Shown: piece after piece, positions 1 to 9,125 of the stretch
How positions within the stretch are numbered: position 1 is the first letter of the stretch
How the letters are laid out: each line of letters begins with the position of its first letter
Source: a virus
Reading direction: 5' to 3' (one strand)
Virus record (IMG/VR): IMGVR_UViG_3300031578_000230
Span: 1 to 30,841 of that record
DNA: 30,841 bases
The notes under the pieces: model-generated
Told to the model about the DNA's origin: nothing
Databases searched by the model: none
What the model saw: the letters and a program-made list of their open reading frames with translations, nothing else
Program-made: the position numbers and the translations under genes

Positions 1-498
1 AAATGTTGTTGATAATCCTAAATATAAATATTCATCCGTATCAGATAATATAGTAAACTCTTGTCCTTCTTCAATAGGTGCGTCAGCAGTATAATCGGTA
101 TAAGGTGTTCCACTAGCACCAGTATATAAATAGACACAATCAAAAGCTGTAGAGCTTTCTGAATCAGCTTCTCCATAAAAAGTTAATACTTTATCATCAA
201 AATATAGAGCATTTAAAGGGTCATAATCATAATCTTCTGGAGTTAGTTTCCAAATAGCAAACCCTATTTCTGATTTTAAATGAGTCCAATCATCAAACGT
301 AGTGAGGGTGTGTCCCAATAATACATTTCTTTTCCATTTTCTACTTAAAAAGGAATCTTCGTGTATTTGGTCTATTTCGTTTACGTCAAACTCACCTTGT
401 GCAGTCTTACCGTTCAATTCAACTATCATTTGGTTTAATAGTTCAATTTTCTCGTTATCGGGTAAATTGCTGTTTAATATTGTTATGATATCAGACAT
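1..498 (-). CDS. Partial tail-fibre-region protein, unknown function (C-terminus beyond window)
   Basis: The minus strand is open from an ATG at 498 to the left edge, giving 166 codons with no stop. The start is supported by an AAAGGA ribosome-binding site about six bases upstream, and it sits 14 bases after the preceding gene. The N-terminal ~40 residues look helical and charged. The rest is rich in Asp, Tyr and Thr and reads like a beta-structured virion domain. I recognise no family. Its place as the last visible gene after hub and fibre genes suggests a tail tip or receptor-binding component, which is inference from synteny only. Confidence 0.75.
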   Translation of the reverse strand, partial: MSDIITILNSNLPDNEKIELLNQMIVELNGKTAQGEFDVNEIDQIHEDSFLSRKWKRNVLLGHTLTTFDDWTHLKSEIGFAIWKLTPEDYDYDPLNALYFDDKVLTFYGEADSESSTAFDCVYLYTGASGTPYTDYTADAPIEEGQEFTILSDTDEYLYLGLSTTF

Positions 499-512
499 TT
501 ATTTCCTTTAAT

Positions 513-1028
513 TTATATAATTACTGCATAAGCTTTAGGTTTAATCCACGCTTGCATTTCATAAATATATGCGTAGGCATCAGTTTCTTGTCCCGCATCA
601 CTACCAGAACAATTAGTATTAGCCGAAGCATTAGCAATCATTTGAACTTTATCAGTATAAATCCTACCAAAATCATCGCTTGTTAAAGTAATATGGGCAG
701 CAGATGTACCAGAACCAGCTGCTCCTGTAAAAGTTGTCCAAGCAGACGTATCGTAATTCCAATATTGATATGCCCAATTATTAGTACTATTACCTCCGTA
801 TACACAAGCTGCTCTATGAGAAATAGTAGAAACTCTGAAATCTATTTGTTTAATAATTCTTTTAACAGTAAAAGTGTGGCGTGAAACCATATTTATATTA
901 CTTGGACCTTTATGGCTAGGTACACCACGATACATAGCCGTGTTCCAGTCGCCATCCCAAGAAAATGCTCCATTAGAACCATCTTCGTAATAATGTATAG
1001 TAGACGCTCTCTGAATATAATCTAACAT
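513..1028 (-). CDS. Small tail-tip/fibre accessory protein, unknown
   Basis: A 171-residue protein with no signal peptide or membrane segment. It is rich in aromatic residues, Ser, Thr and Asn, and alternates polar and aromatic residues as in beta-sandwich virion or carbohydrate-binding domains. The segment around residues 75-150 (tyrosine/tryptophan-rich, followed by a Gly/Ser-Ala stretch) is the most compact-looking part. Its ATG overlaps the stop of the long fibre gene in a TAATG arrangement, so translation is probably coupled. That coupling suggests a fibre cap, chaperone or receptor-binding partner of the long fibre. No family was recognised. Confidence 0.75.
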   Translation of the reverse strand: MLDYIQRASTIHYYEDGSNGAFSWDGDWNTAMYRGVPSHKGPSNINMVSRHTFTVKRIIKQIDFRVSTISHRAACVYGGNSTNNWAYQYWNYDTSAWTTFTGAAGSGTSAAHITLTSDDFGRIYTDKVQMIANASANTNCSGSDAGQETDAYAYIYEMQAWIKPKAYAVII

Positions 1029-3523
1029 TAGTTTAAGTCCACCTCTAATTGAACTAGTAAGTTAGTACCTGCAATAACTGCACCCACAGCTTCTATATTT
1101 AAAGTTAGTTCGTCATCTTGGCTTAAAGATACGCTTCCAGAAGGAAAAGTAGTTTGAACTCCAGAAGTGTTACCTGAATCAATATCTAAAGTTGAACCAA
1201 ATGCCCACAAATCAACACCGTTTATCGCTATATTAATTTCAAGATTACTACCTGTTGGTGCGTCTTTAACTGTAGCTTGAGCTTTAGTAATAATACAACC
1301 ACTTGGCCAAGGTACTATAAATTTTCCTGCTATTTCATCTAAAACCTCTAATTCATCATCTTGATACCAAACAAAAACTCTCTTTGCCTGTCCTGTAGAT
1401 AATTTATCTACGCTTACCGTACCATCCCGAAGTAAGCTTCCTTGTATAGCGCCATCATTTATTTCAATACCGCTTGTTCCAGAAGGAAATAACTTCCAAC
1501 CAGACGTATCGGCAACATAATCTGTAGATGTAATATAACTAGTGCTTCCCATAGTTATATAAATATCACCGTCACCACCAGTATTATCGGCTGTAAATTT
1601 CCAACCAGTACTTGCACTAAAATCTTCTGATTCAATATAGCTTTGTGCTATTCCTGATTGTCCTCCTAAAGTCATCTGTAAACTGCCATCGCCTAGAAAA
1701 TACCAACCCCAAGTAGCTCCACTATAAGGGTAATTAGAAGAACGCCAACCAGAATTACTATCCATTTCTATATCTACAGGGTCTCCTGATTCGCCTATAA
1801 TACCACCAGATAAAAAGGATACTGATAATCTGCCTATAGTTACGTCAGAAGCATCTAATAGTCCTCTAATCCACATTGTGGCTTCTGATTTGTCCCAGAA
1901 AAAGCCCTGGCCTGCATAATAATCTCCCATATAAATATCACCAACATCACCACCACCTTGTCCTGGTGCGCCAGAAACATCGTCCATAAATATTTGGAAT
2001 AAGAGATTTTCCGAATCATCGTAAGCAAAGAAAGTAGAAGTATCCATATGAATACGAGAACCTGAAATAGCAGTGAATATACTAGTTGCTAATAAATCGC
2101 CTTTAAGAAAAACATTATCTGAATATAAACCATATCCACTTAATGTTCCAAGTTCTGGGTCAGTTATACCTGCTAAATTACCTAATCTAACTTTAACTTC
2201 TATATCGTCCCAATCTGGCCCCGTCCTAGAAATTATATCTAAAAAGGGAGAATAGTCAGAAGTAGCGTCTAAAATTAAATATCCTTCTCCTGGTTCTCCT
2301 GTTGAAACTACAGTTGTACCTTTGTTCCAAGCATTTACCCCAGTTCCCTTTAAATCTCTTTCTATAGTATAAATAGGTGCACTAACGTCACTTAATATTC
2401 TAAGATATTCTTCCGTTCCACCGTCTTTCATTAAAACAATATCATTCGTAGAAAAAACAATACCTTCAGTAGTCATACTAGAATCTAAGACAGCTAAATC
2501 TTCTACTAAAACTGAAGCGGTAGCTACTATAAGCTGTCCGCCTACGGCAGATACCGATGTTTTCTCAAATACTGTAGCCTTTAAAACTCCACGAATACGA
2601 GCATCTTCAAATTCAGCATACCCATCATCTGTAATACGAAATCCACTAAAATTACTAAAGAAGTTCTGACTTTGAATAGTGTTCTTAGTAATAAGTATAT
2701 TACCTACTCGTGCGCTATCTGTTGCAAACTTAGCTACCTGAATGCCATCAGTATCATAAAAGAATGTACCATATCTATTAAATTCAGCCATTCTATTATC
2801 ATTTTCGTCATAAATTTTAACAGCTTTACTATTTAACTCTATAGTTCCTTGCGTATTAGTAATCTTTAAATCTTCGGATAAACGAATATTTCCGATTAAA
2901 TTATCAGCTAATATATCGCCTATATTATTGCGTAGAACTTGTCGAGTATCTTCTTCAAACTGACCTTTACCGTTACCAAATAACTTAATTTCTTTAAAGT
3001 TTACTATCCAAGCGTCCCACGGATAGTTTTCTAGGTCTTTGTCATCCCTAATATAAACAGTTGTTCCTGGTTTTGGAACCACTATTTTAGCTATTGTTAA
3101 TTTACCATATATAGGAGTTTTACTAATATTTAAGCCATCAGTTCCAAAATTAATATAATAAACTGCTTCGCCATCAGCTAAAGGAACAACTAATAGAGTA
3201 TCTTTAATTAGCGTAAAAATTCTACCACCGACAGTACCTTCCCCTGCTTCTATCATAACTTGGTTAGTGATAGGAGTTGTAGCAGTAACCGTTAAACCTG
3301 TTTTAATTTGAGGGGGGATGGTGTGAAGCATTAAATCCATTATTAGATTAATGATATTAGAAACATCTATAATGGCTTGAGCTGTGGTGGTATCTACGCC
3401 AGAAATAACTTGGCTTCTGTCTAAAGCGCTTGAACCTATCAACTTACCCGTAGGATAAGAAGCACTTTTTAATATCTCTTTATAGACCAGGGTGTAAAGG
3501 TCTTGATATGTCATTGACGCCAT
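1028..3523 (-). CDS. Long tail fibre / central fibre protein
   Basis: An 831-residue virion protein. Residues ~60-200 form a beta-rich domain leading into the motif DTRQVLRNNIGD. Residues ~215-330 carry short repeated beta segments (EFNRYGTFFYDTDG, FRITDDGYAEFEDARIRG) followed by KATVFEKTSVSAVGGQLIV, a pattern I associate with central tail fibre/tip proteins of long-tailed phages. Residues ~560-715 hold repeated Gly/Ser/Trp segments such as STGWKFTADN and TSGWKLFPSG, suggesting trimeric beta-prism repeats. Residues ~730-831 look like a C-terminal jelly-roll tip. Start: GGGAG lies nine bases upstream, and the ATG overlaps the SpeE-like stop (TAATG). Likely role is host recognition; the receptor is unknown. 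Confidence 0.8.
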   Translation of the reverse strand: MASMTYQDLYTLVYKEILKSASYPTGKLIGSSALDRSQVISGVDTTTAQAIIDVSNIINLIMDLMLHTIPPQIKTGLTVTATTPITNQVMIEAGEGTVGGRIFTLIKDTLLVVPLADGEAVYYINFGTDGLNISKTPIYGKLTIAKIVVPKPGTTVYIRDDKDLENYPWDAWIVNFKEIKLFGNGKGQFEEDTRQVLRNNIGDILADNLIGNIRLSEDLKITNTQGTIELNSKAVKIYDENDNRMAEFNRYGTFFYDTDGIQVAKFATDSARVGNILITKNTIQSQNFFSNFSGFRITDDGYAEFEDARIRGVLKATVFEKTSVSAVGGQLIVATASVLVEDLAVLDSSMTTEGIVFSTNDIVLMKDGGTEEYLRILSDVSAPIYTIERDLKGTGVNAWNKGTTVVSTGEPGEGYLILDATSDYSPFLDIISRTGPDWDDIEVKVRLGNLAGITDPELGTLSGYGLYSDNVFLKGDLLATSIFTAISGSRIHMDTSTFFAYDDSENLLFQIFMDDVSGAPGQGGGDVGDIYMGDYYAGQGFFWDKSEATMWIRGLLDASDVTIGRLSVSFLSGGIIGESGDPVDIEMDSNSGWRSSNYPYSGATWGWYFLGDGSLQMTLGGQSGIAQSYIESEDFSASTGWKFTADNTGGDGDIYITMGSTSYITSTDYVADTSGWKLFPSGTSGIEINDGAIQGSLLRDGTVSVDKLSTGQAKRVFVWYQDDELEVLDEIAGKFIVPWPSGCIITKAQATVKDAPTGSNLEINIAINGVDLWAFGSTLDIDSGNTSGVQTTFPSGSVSLSQDDELTLNIEAVGAVIAGTNLLVQLEVDLN

Positions 3524-4224
3524 TATTGTTTTCTCCCTAATACTATTTGCCCACCATCAAGATTAGGCATTTTATAATCAATTGTTGCGCTATTACCTAA
3601 AACATCTTTAACTAGAAGGGCTATAGATTCTGCTATACGAGGATTACATTGTATAGATAAAATGCCATTTTCTCCTAATAAATAAGCTACATCTGCTAAA
3701 AAATCTTTATGATATAACTTCTTTAATTCCCAATTAGTGGGGTCTGGAAAATCAAGTATAATAACGTCAAATATTTTAGACGCATTTCTTGGAACCCAGT
3801 ATAAAGCGTTCTCTATATAAATACTACATTTGGAAAGACTATTTTTATTTAATTCTAATAAACGGGGATAAGTCTTAAAAACCTCTATCATTTTTTTATC
3901 TAACTCAACTAAAGTAATCTCTATATCTGGTTTATGTTCGAAAATAGTTCTAGCAGCTAATCCATCGCCTCCACCTAATATTAGACAGGTTTTAGCTTTA
4001 GTGTTTATAGCAAAAGCAGGTAATGCTAAATTATTATGGTAGTTCTGTTCATCTTCACCTTCTATAAACTGAACAAAACGATTTAAAGTAAGTATTATTT
4101 GTTTCTTATCATCTTCGTAGAACTTCATTAATTGGAGTCCCGTTTCTATTTCATCCCATAATGGAACCCAATCTACTACTTCTTGACCTTCTTTTATCTC
4201 TAATGGTTTTATTTCTAGCACCAT
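3523..4224 (-). CDS. speE: Spermidine synthase-like aminopropyltransferase
   Basis: A 233-residue Rossmann-fold protein of the polyamine synthase family, which transfers an aminopropyl group from decarboxylated S-adenosylmethionine to a diamine. Visible motifs in order are NRFVQF (48-53), DEQNYHNNLALP (58-69, matching the family DE..YHE.L.HP), LGGGDG (83-88), VELD (106-109) and the catalytic-type DFPDP (158-162), then LY near 170 and IQCNP (191-195). The usual GDA before the last strand reads ENA (138-140). Length is slightly short for the family because the N-terminal strands are reduced. It overlaps the SpeD-like gene by 10 bases. The motif set looks catalytically competent; the true acceptor amine is not predictable. 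Confidence 0.88.
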   Translation of the reverse strand: MVLEIKPLEIKEGQEVVDWVPLWDEIETGLQLMKFYEDDKKQIILTLNRFVQFIEGEDEQNYHNNLALPAFAINTKAKTCLILGGGDGLAARTIFEHKPDIEITLVELDKKMIEVFKTYPRLLELNKNSLSKCSIYIENALYWVPRNASKIFDVIILDFPDPTNWELKKLYHKDFLADVAYLLGENGILSIQCNPRIAESIALLVKDVLGNSATIDYKMPNLDGGQIVLGRKQ

Positions 4225-4592
4225 AACCCCTTTACTTTAGTTTCAATCGAACAATCGCAATTAACGTCCATATAGACCGTTGTTTCTAAATTAAAATAAT
4301 CTATAATAAGGTCAGAGACCGTAGTTGTATTAAACTGTTTACAAGAAGAAGCTATTAATCTAACATAATTATGTTCTGGCCAGTACCCTAAATATATACA
4401 GGATTCCTTTAAACCGCATAAAATATCAAATCCTGGGGGAAGTATATTAATGTGTCTATGTGTCTCTGTGACCTTTAAGACTTTAACCACTTTAGTTAAG
4501 AATTTTTCTGCCTCTTCAATAGTCATTAGAGTGGCAGGAGTAAATTCATAAACTACTTCAGTAAGATGTTGTCCTTGTTTATACTTCTTCAT
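4215..4592 (-). CDS. S-adenosylmethionine decarboxylase-like (SpeD-fold) protein, atypical active site
   Basis: A 125-residue protein matching class 1 pyruvoyl AdoMet decarboxylases in length and layout. It has GQHL near the N-terminus (7-10), the self-cleavage region KESCIYLGYWPE (62-73) aligned to the family ESHLTIHTYPE, and a cysteine at 84. That cysteine is 20 residues after Ser64, the spacing I recall between the pyruvoyl serine and the catalytic cysteine. Glu63-Ser64 is kept. The processing histidine is Gly69 here and the auxiliary serine is Asp56, so it is not a standard enzyme. It overlaps the pentapeptide gene by 14 bases with only a weak ribosome-binding site, suggesting coupled translation. 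It may be AdoMet-specific, another amino-acid decarboxylase, or inactive. Confidence 0.75.
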   Translation of the reverse strand: MKKYKQGQHLTEVVYEFTPATLMTIEEAEKFLTKVVKVLKVTETHRHINILPPGFDILCGLKESCIYLGYWPEHNYVRLIASSCKQFNTTTVSDLIIDYFNLETTVYMDVNCDCSIETKVKGLWC

Positions 4593-5064
4593 TTAAAGTT
4601 ACCGTTAAGTTCCATCCTTTAGCTAGGTCACGAAAAAAGTTTTGGTCCATTTTACATCCGAGGCCATAATCGGTACCCAATCTCATAGCACACTCACAAA
4701 ATTTAGCTTGTCTAAAATCGGTATATTGGTATTCAACATCAGTTAAAATAGCTCCAGAAAAATCGGCTTCTCTAAAGTCGCACTTTCTAGCAAACATCGT
4801 ACCCTGAACTTCTGTATCACACCATTGGCTTCGTCTTGCTCTAGAGCCTGATATATTATTTACTTTTCCACGTTCACCTATTATACATTTATTTAACCTA
4901 ACACCGTTCATATCGTCGTTAGTTCGAATAAATCTTTTAATTCTAGCTCCTGACAAGTCTTCGTGTTTAATACTATAATCTTCAATTAAATCTGATATAT
5001 CTAATCCATTCTTGATATATGTTCTTATCTTCTGTCTCTGTTGTTCTGTCATTGGTTTCTTCAT
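4579..5064 (-). CDS. Pentapeptide-repeat protein
   Basis: I chose the ATG at 5064 (161 residues) rather than an upstream in-frame start at 5103, because AAGGAG lies seven bases before it and immediately follows the hub stop codon. After a basic helical N-terminus (about 1-35) the protein carries degenerate A(D/N)LXX-type repeats. These include EDLSGARI, DMNGVRLNK, KCDFREADFSGAIL and YTDFRQAKFCECAM, which would build a right-handed beta-helix over roughly residues 35-125. Many repeats are imperfect and Cys/Arg-rich. Family members include DNA mimics that act on gyrase and many proteins of unknown role. It is the first gene of the cassette with the SpeD/SpeE-like genes, so a virion or cargo role is also possible. 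Confidence 0.85.
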   Translation of the reverse strand: MKKPMTEQQRQKIRTYIKNGLDISDLIEDYSIKHEDLSGARIKRFIRTNDDMNGVRLNKCIIGERGKVNNISGSRARRSQWCDTEVQGTMFARKCDFREADFSGAILTDVEYQYTDFRQAKFCECAMRLGTDYGLGCKMDQNFFRDLAKGWNLTVTLNEEV

Positions 5065-5080
5065 ATTTTTACTCCTTACT

Positions 5081-8000
5081 TTAACTAGCAGGATATCTTG
5101 CAAGGACTAAACTAGTTACTCCTTGCGCTCTTTCTCTTACTGATTCTATAAAGTATTTTACATTTACCTTATTATTATAAGGGTCATTTACATTTACAGT
5201 TTGACCAATCTGTAGGTGAGGTGAATACATTACGTTCACTTTAGCTTTAGTATGGTCTTTATAAAATTCTAATAAAAACGCTTTAGACAAAGCATCTGTT
5301 TCAGCTTGACTATATAAGTTTCTATCGTTAATCTGATTTTGTTTACTTACTCTGTCTCCCAATTTAGGAAGTAATTCATCTTCATCATAAACCGTAGTAT
5401 CTGCCGCTAAACTTTGAGTTACTAACGTTCCTGCGGCTTCACTTGTTCCTGTAGATATTTCACAACCAGTTAAAACATTACCACTTTCTATACCCGTATA
5501 AGTAAAAGATACATCTTTACCGAAATACGCTGTTTCTTCTTCCGCTGATTCTGGTTCACTGAAACCATGAGTGTTAGTTAAATATACTTCTGTATCTCCA
5601 AAAGCTACAGGAGCAGCTAAAGTTGTTGTTGCTATTAAAGTCGCTTCACCTTTTAAAACTATATTATTATAAACTGAGATTTCTGTTACAGCTACAACGT
5701 ATCTCCCTTTTCCATAATTAACTCTTGCTACGTCGTATAAGTTAAATTTTAAGTATCTAGCCTGTAATCCTATACCTAAATCTGCTTCTTCAAACGTAAT
5801 AGCTTTACCGCCACTTACTCTAAATTGTTCTGTTTTATCGCTAATAGGAAAAAAGTCTGTTCCGTTTATAGAAGATTGCATTGAAACTGTAAAATCTACA
5901 TCAAATTTACGATATTCGTCAGGTTTATAAAACCCTCCTACTAAATCTATGGCTTGAACGTCATAAACTGCTCCCATATCTATAGTGGCTAAATGAAATC
6001 CACTAATAGGAGAACCAAAGAACTGAAGTTGTAGCTGAGTATCTCTTCTGCCATCTACTACGGCTCTAATATCTCTAACACCTACCGCTATAGACCAATA
6101 CTCAAAAGTAGCTCTTACAACCAGTTCGTCTGGGTTAGGAACTAAAGATTTATCTACTTTAAATACTACGTCTTCATAATCTATCTCTACTTTACTAGAA
6201 TCATAAAAAACATCATAACCAGCTGTAGAAATAGTTTCTGCTATTGCATTCTGCTCCATACCAGGGAGTGTCCAAACGCCCGTGCCATAATCCATATTAG
6301 GGTCATTAGGTTCTATAGTATATTGAAGCGTACCTTGTAAATCATAAAGATGGATAGGTTGAGTGGGCTCTATAGAACTATGAGGAAAGAAGACCGTATA
6401 ATAGTAATAAGTATATGTACTTGTTTCTTTACTTTTTCCTCCACCTTCTGTAACCGTTTTAACTGTTTGTCTAATCTTAACTGGTACAGAATCAATTCTA
6501 TGTACTTTATTATCAACTGGTATTCCATTTAACCAAATTAAAGGAGTAACGGTATCAGCTATAATTTTACCATATTCATTAGATATAGGGGTAGCATAGA
6601 TTCTCATTCCAGTAGTTGGCTGAGAAGCAAAATCCTTAATAATATACTTATCTTTAATATAATTTATAACGTCTACTGTTGGGTCTGTACCATCAAATTG
6701 AGCAGCTTCTGTTAAATAAGTTTGAGCAGCTTCTGATAATATTCCAGACTTTTCATCGCCTATATACATCAGTTCTTCTTTAGAAGCTATACCTGTATAA
6801 GCATCTAAGTTATCTACGTCATAATCTACGTCGTCACCAAACATTACGTTATTAGGATTCTCATTTTTAGTCCAGATAATAGACCGAGTGAATAAATCTT
6901 CATCTTCAAGATAGTCCATATCTGTTATAAGATTTAAGTCATAATCAGCTCTAGATTTTTGAGTTAAATAAGAAGCCCATATTTTATCGTCGCCTATCGT
7001 TCTAATAATATAATTAGGGGCCAGGTACTTTCTTAAAAAATTAATAGCTTCAAATCTATTATCAAGTTCTCTTTCTCTAAAAACTTTACGATTAATTTCT
7101 ATACCCGTAGCCTGTAATGTCTTAAAAGTGTAATCTGTATGACAGAGTATAGTGTCGTTTAAAAAATCTGCCACTGGTTCGCTTAAAATAATTCTACCAT
7201 ATCTTTGGTCTAAATAAACCACCTCACCCGTATAGCCACTAGGAAGTGTAAAATCAGAAGTATCTAAAGTAGATGTTAAATTATTATATCTTAATGCCCA
7301 TAAAGTACCAGGTGCATAAGTATCGGTGTACTTAACATAACTACCAGAGGCTTTAGCTTTAAGAGCATATGAACCACTTGTTGGAATACCCCCTAAAATA
7401 TAACCTCCACCACTAGCAGCAGTAATATCGTTATAAGTGGTTATGTCTCCATTAATACTTATCTGAATATTATCTCCGCCAGATTCAGGCACAGGAAATC
7501 CTGTTATATCGCTTACATAAAGTTCGGTATTTTCAACATCCGTAATACGAGTAATGGTAACTCCAGCTCTAAAATTTCGTTCTATTGGCGTAACTACAAC
7601 TCCTGTTAAAGTATTACCACTTCCTGTTCCTTGATAAGTTATAGTATAATCGCCTATTTTAGCTGTACCTTCTATTCCAGACCCAGATACAAATTCAAAA
7701 TCAGAAATATCTGTTAAATACATAATAGTAGGGTCGTAATCTTCTTCATTAGCTTGATAAGGTTCTGCTAAAGTGGTAGTATATTCGTCGGTAGGAGAGT
7801 AGTCTTGTGTTAATTGAGTTTCTATATCAGCCTCAAAATCTACTAAGTTAGTAACTAATATATCATCAACAGCACCTTCTACATTTTGAAAGGTATCTGT
7901 TAAGTGATTATCTATTATAGCCTGCGCACTACTTTCTCCAAATAAATAGTTTCCATAGCCATCTACTGCAGTAAGAATACTTTCTATTACATCTTCTATA

Positions 8001-8677
8001 AATAAACCCCTAGTATAATGAAAATAAGTAGCCATAACTTTATAGTTATCTCTAACATTAAGAGGCGCACCTAATTTCATCTGACCAACGTCATAATATA
8101 TTTGAAAGCCGTCAAATTGGTCGTCTGTAAAATCTTCGTGGTTTTTATCTTGAAACTTAATTAAAGGTAACGGATTATCGGCTATAGCATTATTAGCAAA
8201 ATTAAATAATTGAGCTAAAGCGTCATTAGGAGCAGGTAAATAAACTGGCTCCATTTCTTCATTTCTAACTTCTTCTTTATCTCCTTCTACAGCTAAATCT
8301 AAGTTCCAATTTTTAAGAACAGATATATAATCAAGACATTGAAGCGTTATATTTCTGTCGTCGCCTCTTTTGCTAACGCCTCTTTGACTAATAACGCCAT
8401 AAAACTTCTTAAATTCAAAACTATCGCCTTGAAAATATTCAATTAACTCAACAACATCGCCAACATATAATGCGTTTGTTTCACCTTCATTAAAGAAACC
8501 GTCGTTATTAATTAGAGTAAAAGATGCGGCAGCTGAACCATAGTTCTTATCAAAAGATAAGCTCCAATTCTTAACATAAGACGTGTAGTTGGTTCCATTT
8601 ATTTTAAAAATAAATCTAACACTTAATGCTTTAGCAGTTATTTGGTCTTGCGCTGTTTGTGAAAGTTCTCTTGCCAT
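5081..8677 (-). CDS. Tail hub / tip protein with discoidin (F5/8C-like) domain
   Basis: 1198 residues. The N-terminus (1-125) is a beta-barrel-type tail hub domain, with NYTSYVKNWSLSFDKN and NITLQCLDYISVLKN typical of phage tail proteins preceding fibres. Residues ~870-1004 form a discoidin/F5-8C-like domain (VVDGRRDT, TIDMGAVYDVQAIDLV, ARYLKFNLYD, VTEISVYN), a fold that often binds carbohydrate. Three related beta modules (about 315-378, 380-448, 1015-1088) share the pattern strand-SGF-IG-YTG-SGN-LTG. The C-terminus (1125-1198) has QIGQTVNVND and ends like hub proteins. AGGAG lies five bases upstream of the start. It follows the small tail protein, as expected for the hub or Tal-type protein. 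No lytic enzyme domain was recognised. Confidence 0.8.
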   Translation of the reverse strand: MARELSQTAQDQITAKALSVRFIFKINGTNYTSYVKNWSLSFDKNYGSAAASFTLINNDGFFNEGETNALYVGDVVELIEYFQGDSFEFKKFYGVISQRGVSKRGDDRNITLQCLDYISVLKNWNLDLAVEGDKEEVRNEEMEPVYLPAPNDALAQLFNFANNAIADNPLPLIKFQDKNHEDFTDDQFDGFQIYYDVGQMKLGAPLNVRDNYKVMATYFHYTRGLFIEDVIESILTAVDGYGNYLFGESSAQAIIDNHLTDTFQNVEGAVDDILVTNLVDFEADIETQLTQDYSPTDEYTTTLAEPYQANEEDYDPTIMYLTDISDFEFVSGSGIEGTAKIGDYTITYQGTGSGNTLTGVVVTPIERNFRAGVTITRITDVENTELYVSDITGFPVPESGGDNIQISINGDITTYNDITAASGGGYILGGIPTSGSYALKAKASGSYVKYTDTYAPGTLWALRYNNLTSTLDTSDFTLPSGYTGEVVYLDQRYGRIILSEPVADFLNDTILCHTDYTFKTLQATGIEINRKVFRERELDNRFEAINFLRKYLAPNYIIRTIGDDKIWASYLTQKSRADYDLNLITDMDYLEDEDLFTRSIIWTKNENPNNVMFGDDVDYDVDNLDAYTGIASKEELMYIGDEKSGILSEAAQTYLTEAAQFDGTDPTVDVINYIKDKYIIKDFASQPTTGMRIYATPISNEYGKIIADTVTPLIWLNGIPVDNKVHRIDSVPVKIRQTVKTVTEGGGKSKETSTYTYYYYTVFFPHSSIEPTQPIHLYDLQGTLQYTIEPNDPNMDYGTGVWTLPGMEQNAIAETISTAGYDVFYDSSKVEIDYEDVVFKVDKSLVPNPDELVVRATFEYWSIAVGVRDIRAVVDGRRDTQLQLQFFGSPISGFHLATIDMGAVYDVQAIDLVGGFYKPDEYRKFDVDFTVSMQSSINGTDFFPISDKTEQFRVSGGKAITFEEADLGIGLQARYLKFNLYDVARVNYGKGRYVVAVTEISVYNNIVLKGEATLIATTTLAAPVAFGDTEVYLTNTHGFSEPESAEEETAYFGKDVSFTYTGIESGNVLTGCEISTGTSEAAGTLVTQSLAADTTVYDEDELLPKLGDRVSKQNQINDRNLYSQAETDALSKAFLLEFYKDHTKAKVNVMYSPHLQIGQTVNVNDPYNNKVNVKYFIESVRERAQGVTSLVLARYPAS

Positions 8678-8692
8678 TTTTCTCCTACTATA

Positions 8693-9082
8693 TTAAGTGT
8701 TTAATCCAGGCATAATTTCAAAGTCTGCCGAAACATCATATTTATCTTCTTCGCCTACTAACCACACAGCCTCAGAATTAACAAATCTACCATAGTATAT
8801 AGTATTATTGTGGTCTGTTATTCTTAAATCATATAAATTTTGAACATATACGTCTATTTGGTCTTTATAGGTTTTTGGTAAATAACCCCAACTTAATTTT
8901 AAAGCTTCTGCATTATATTTAACTTCAGGTACGATATAACCATAAGAACCATCTGCTAACCGAGTTTTAGTTTGATTAGACTGCATTTTAATTGCTAAAT
9001 GTGCGTTAGGTCTATATATAGTACCTTCATATGTCCAAACTCCTACTATTTTACGATATATTATCCACGTTCCTCTAGCCAT
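8693..9082 (-). CDS. Small tail protein (distal-tail-like position)
   Basis: A 129-residue, Tyr/Trp-rich beta protein with no membrane segment. Repeated short strands (GTWIIYRKIVG, WTYEGTIYRP, TIYYGRFV) and a YKDQIDVYVQNLYDL helix resemble small tail-completion or Dit-like proteins between tape measure and hub. The start is supported by GGGGGG nine bases upstream of ATG. It is 15 bases from the hub gene. Position suggests a ring between tail tube and hub, but no motif fixes this. Confidence 0.6.
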   Translation of the reverse strand: MARGTWIIYRKIVGVWTYEGTIYRPNAHLAIKMQSNQTKTRLADGSYGYIVPEVKYNAEALKLSWGYLPKTYKDQIDVYVQNLYDLRITDHNNTIYYGRFVNSEAVWLVGEEDKYDVSADFEIMPGLNT

Positions 9083-9125
9083 TATTATCCCCCCAAAACC
9101 TTCTGATAACTTTATTATTTATCAT

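Noticed and set aside
302-511. Plus-strand frame opposite the left-edge gene
   Set aside because: It overlaps a minus-strand frame that is open to the edge with a good ribosome-binding site; the plus-strand frame has none.
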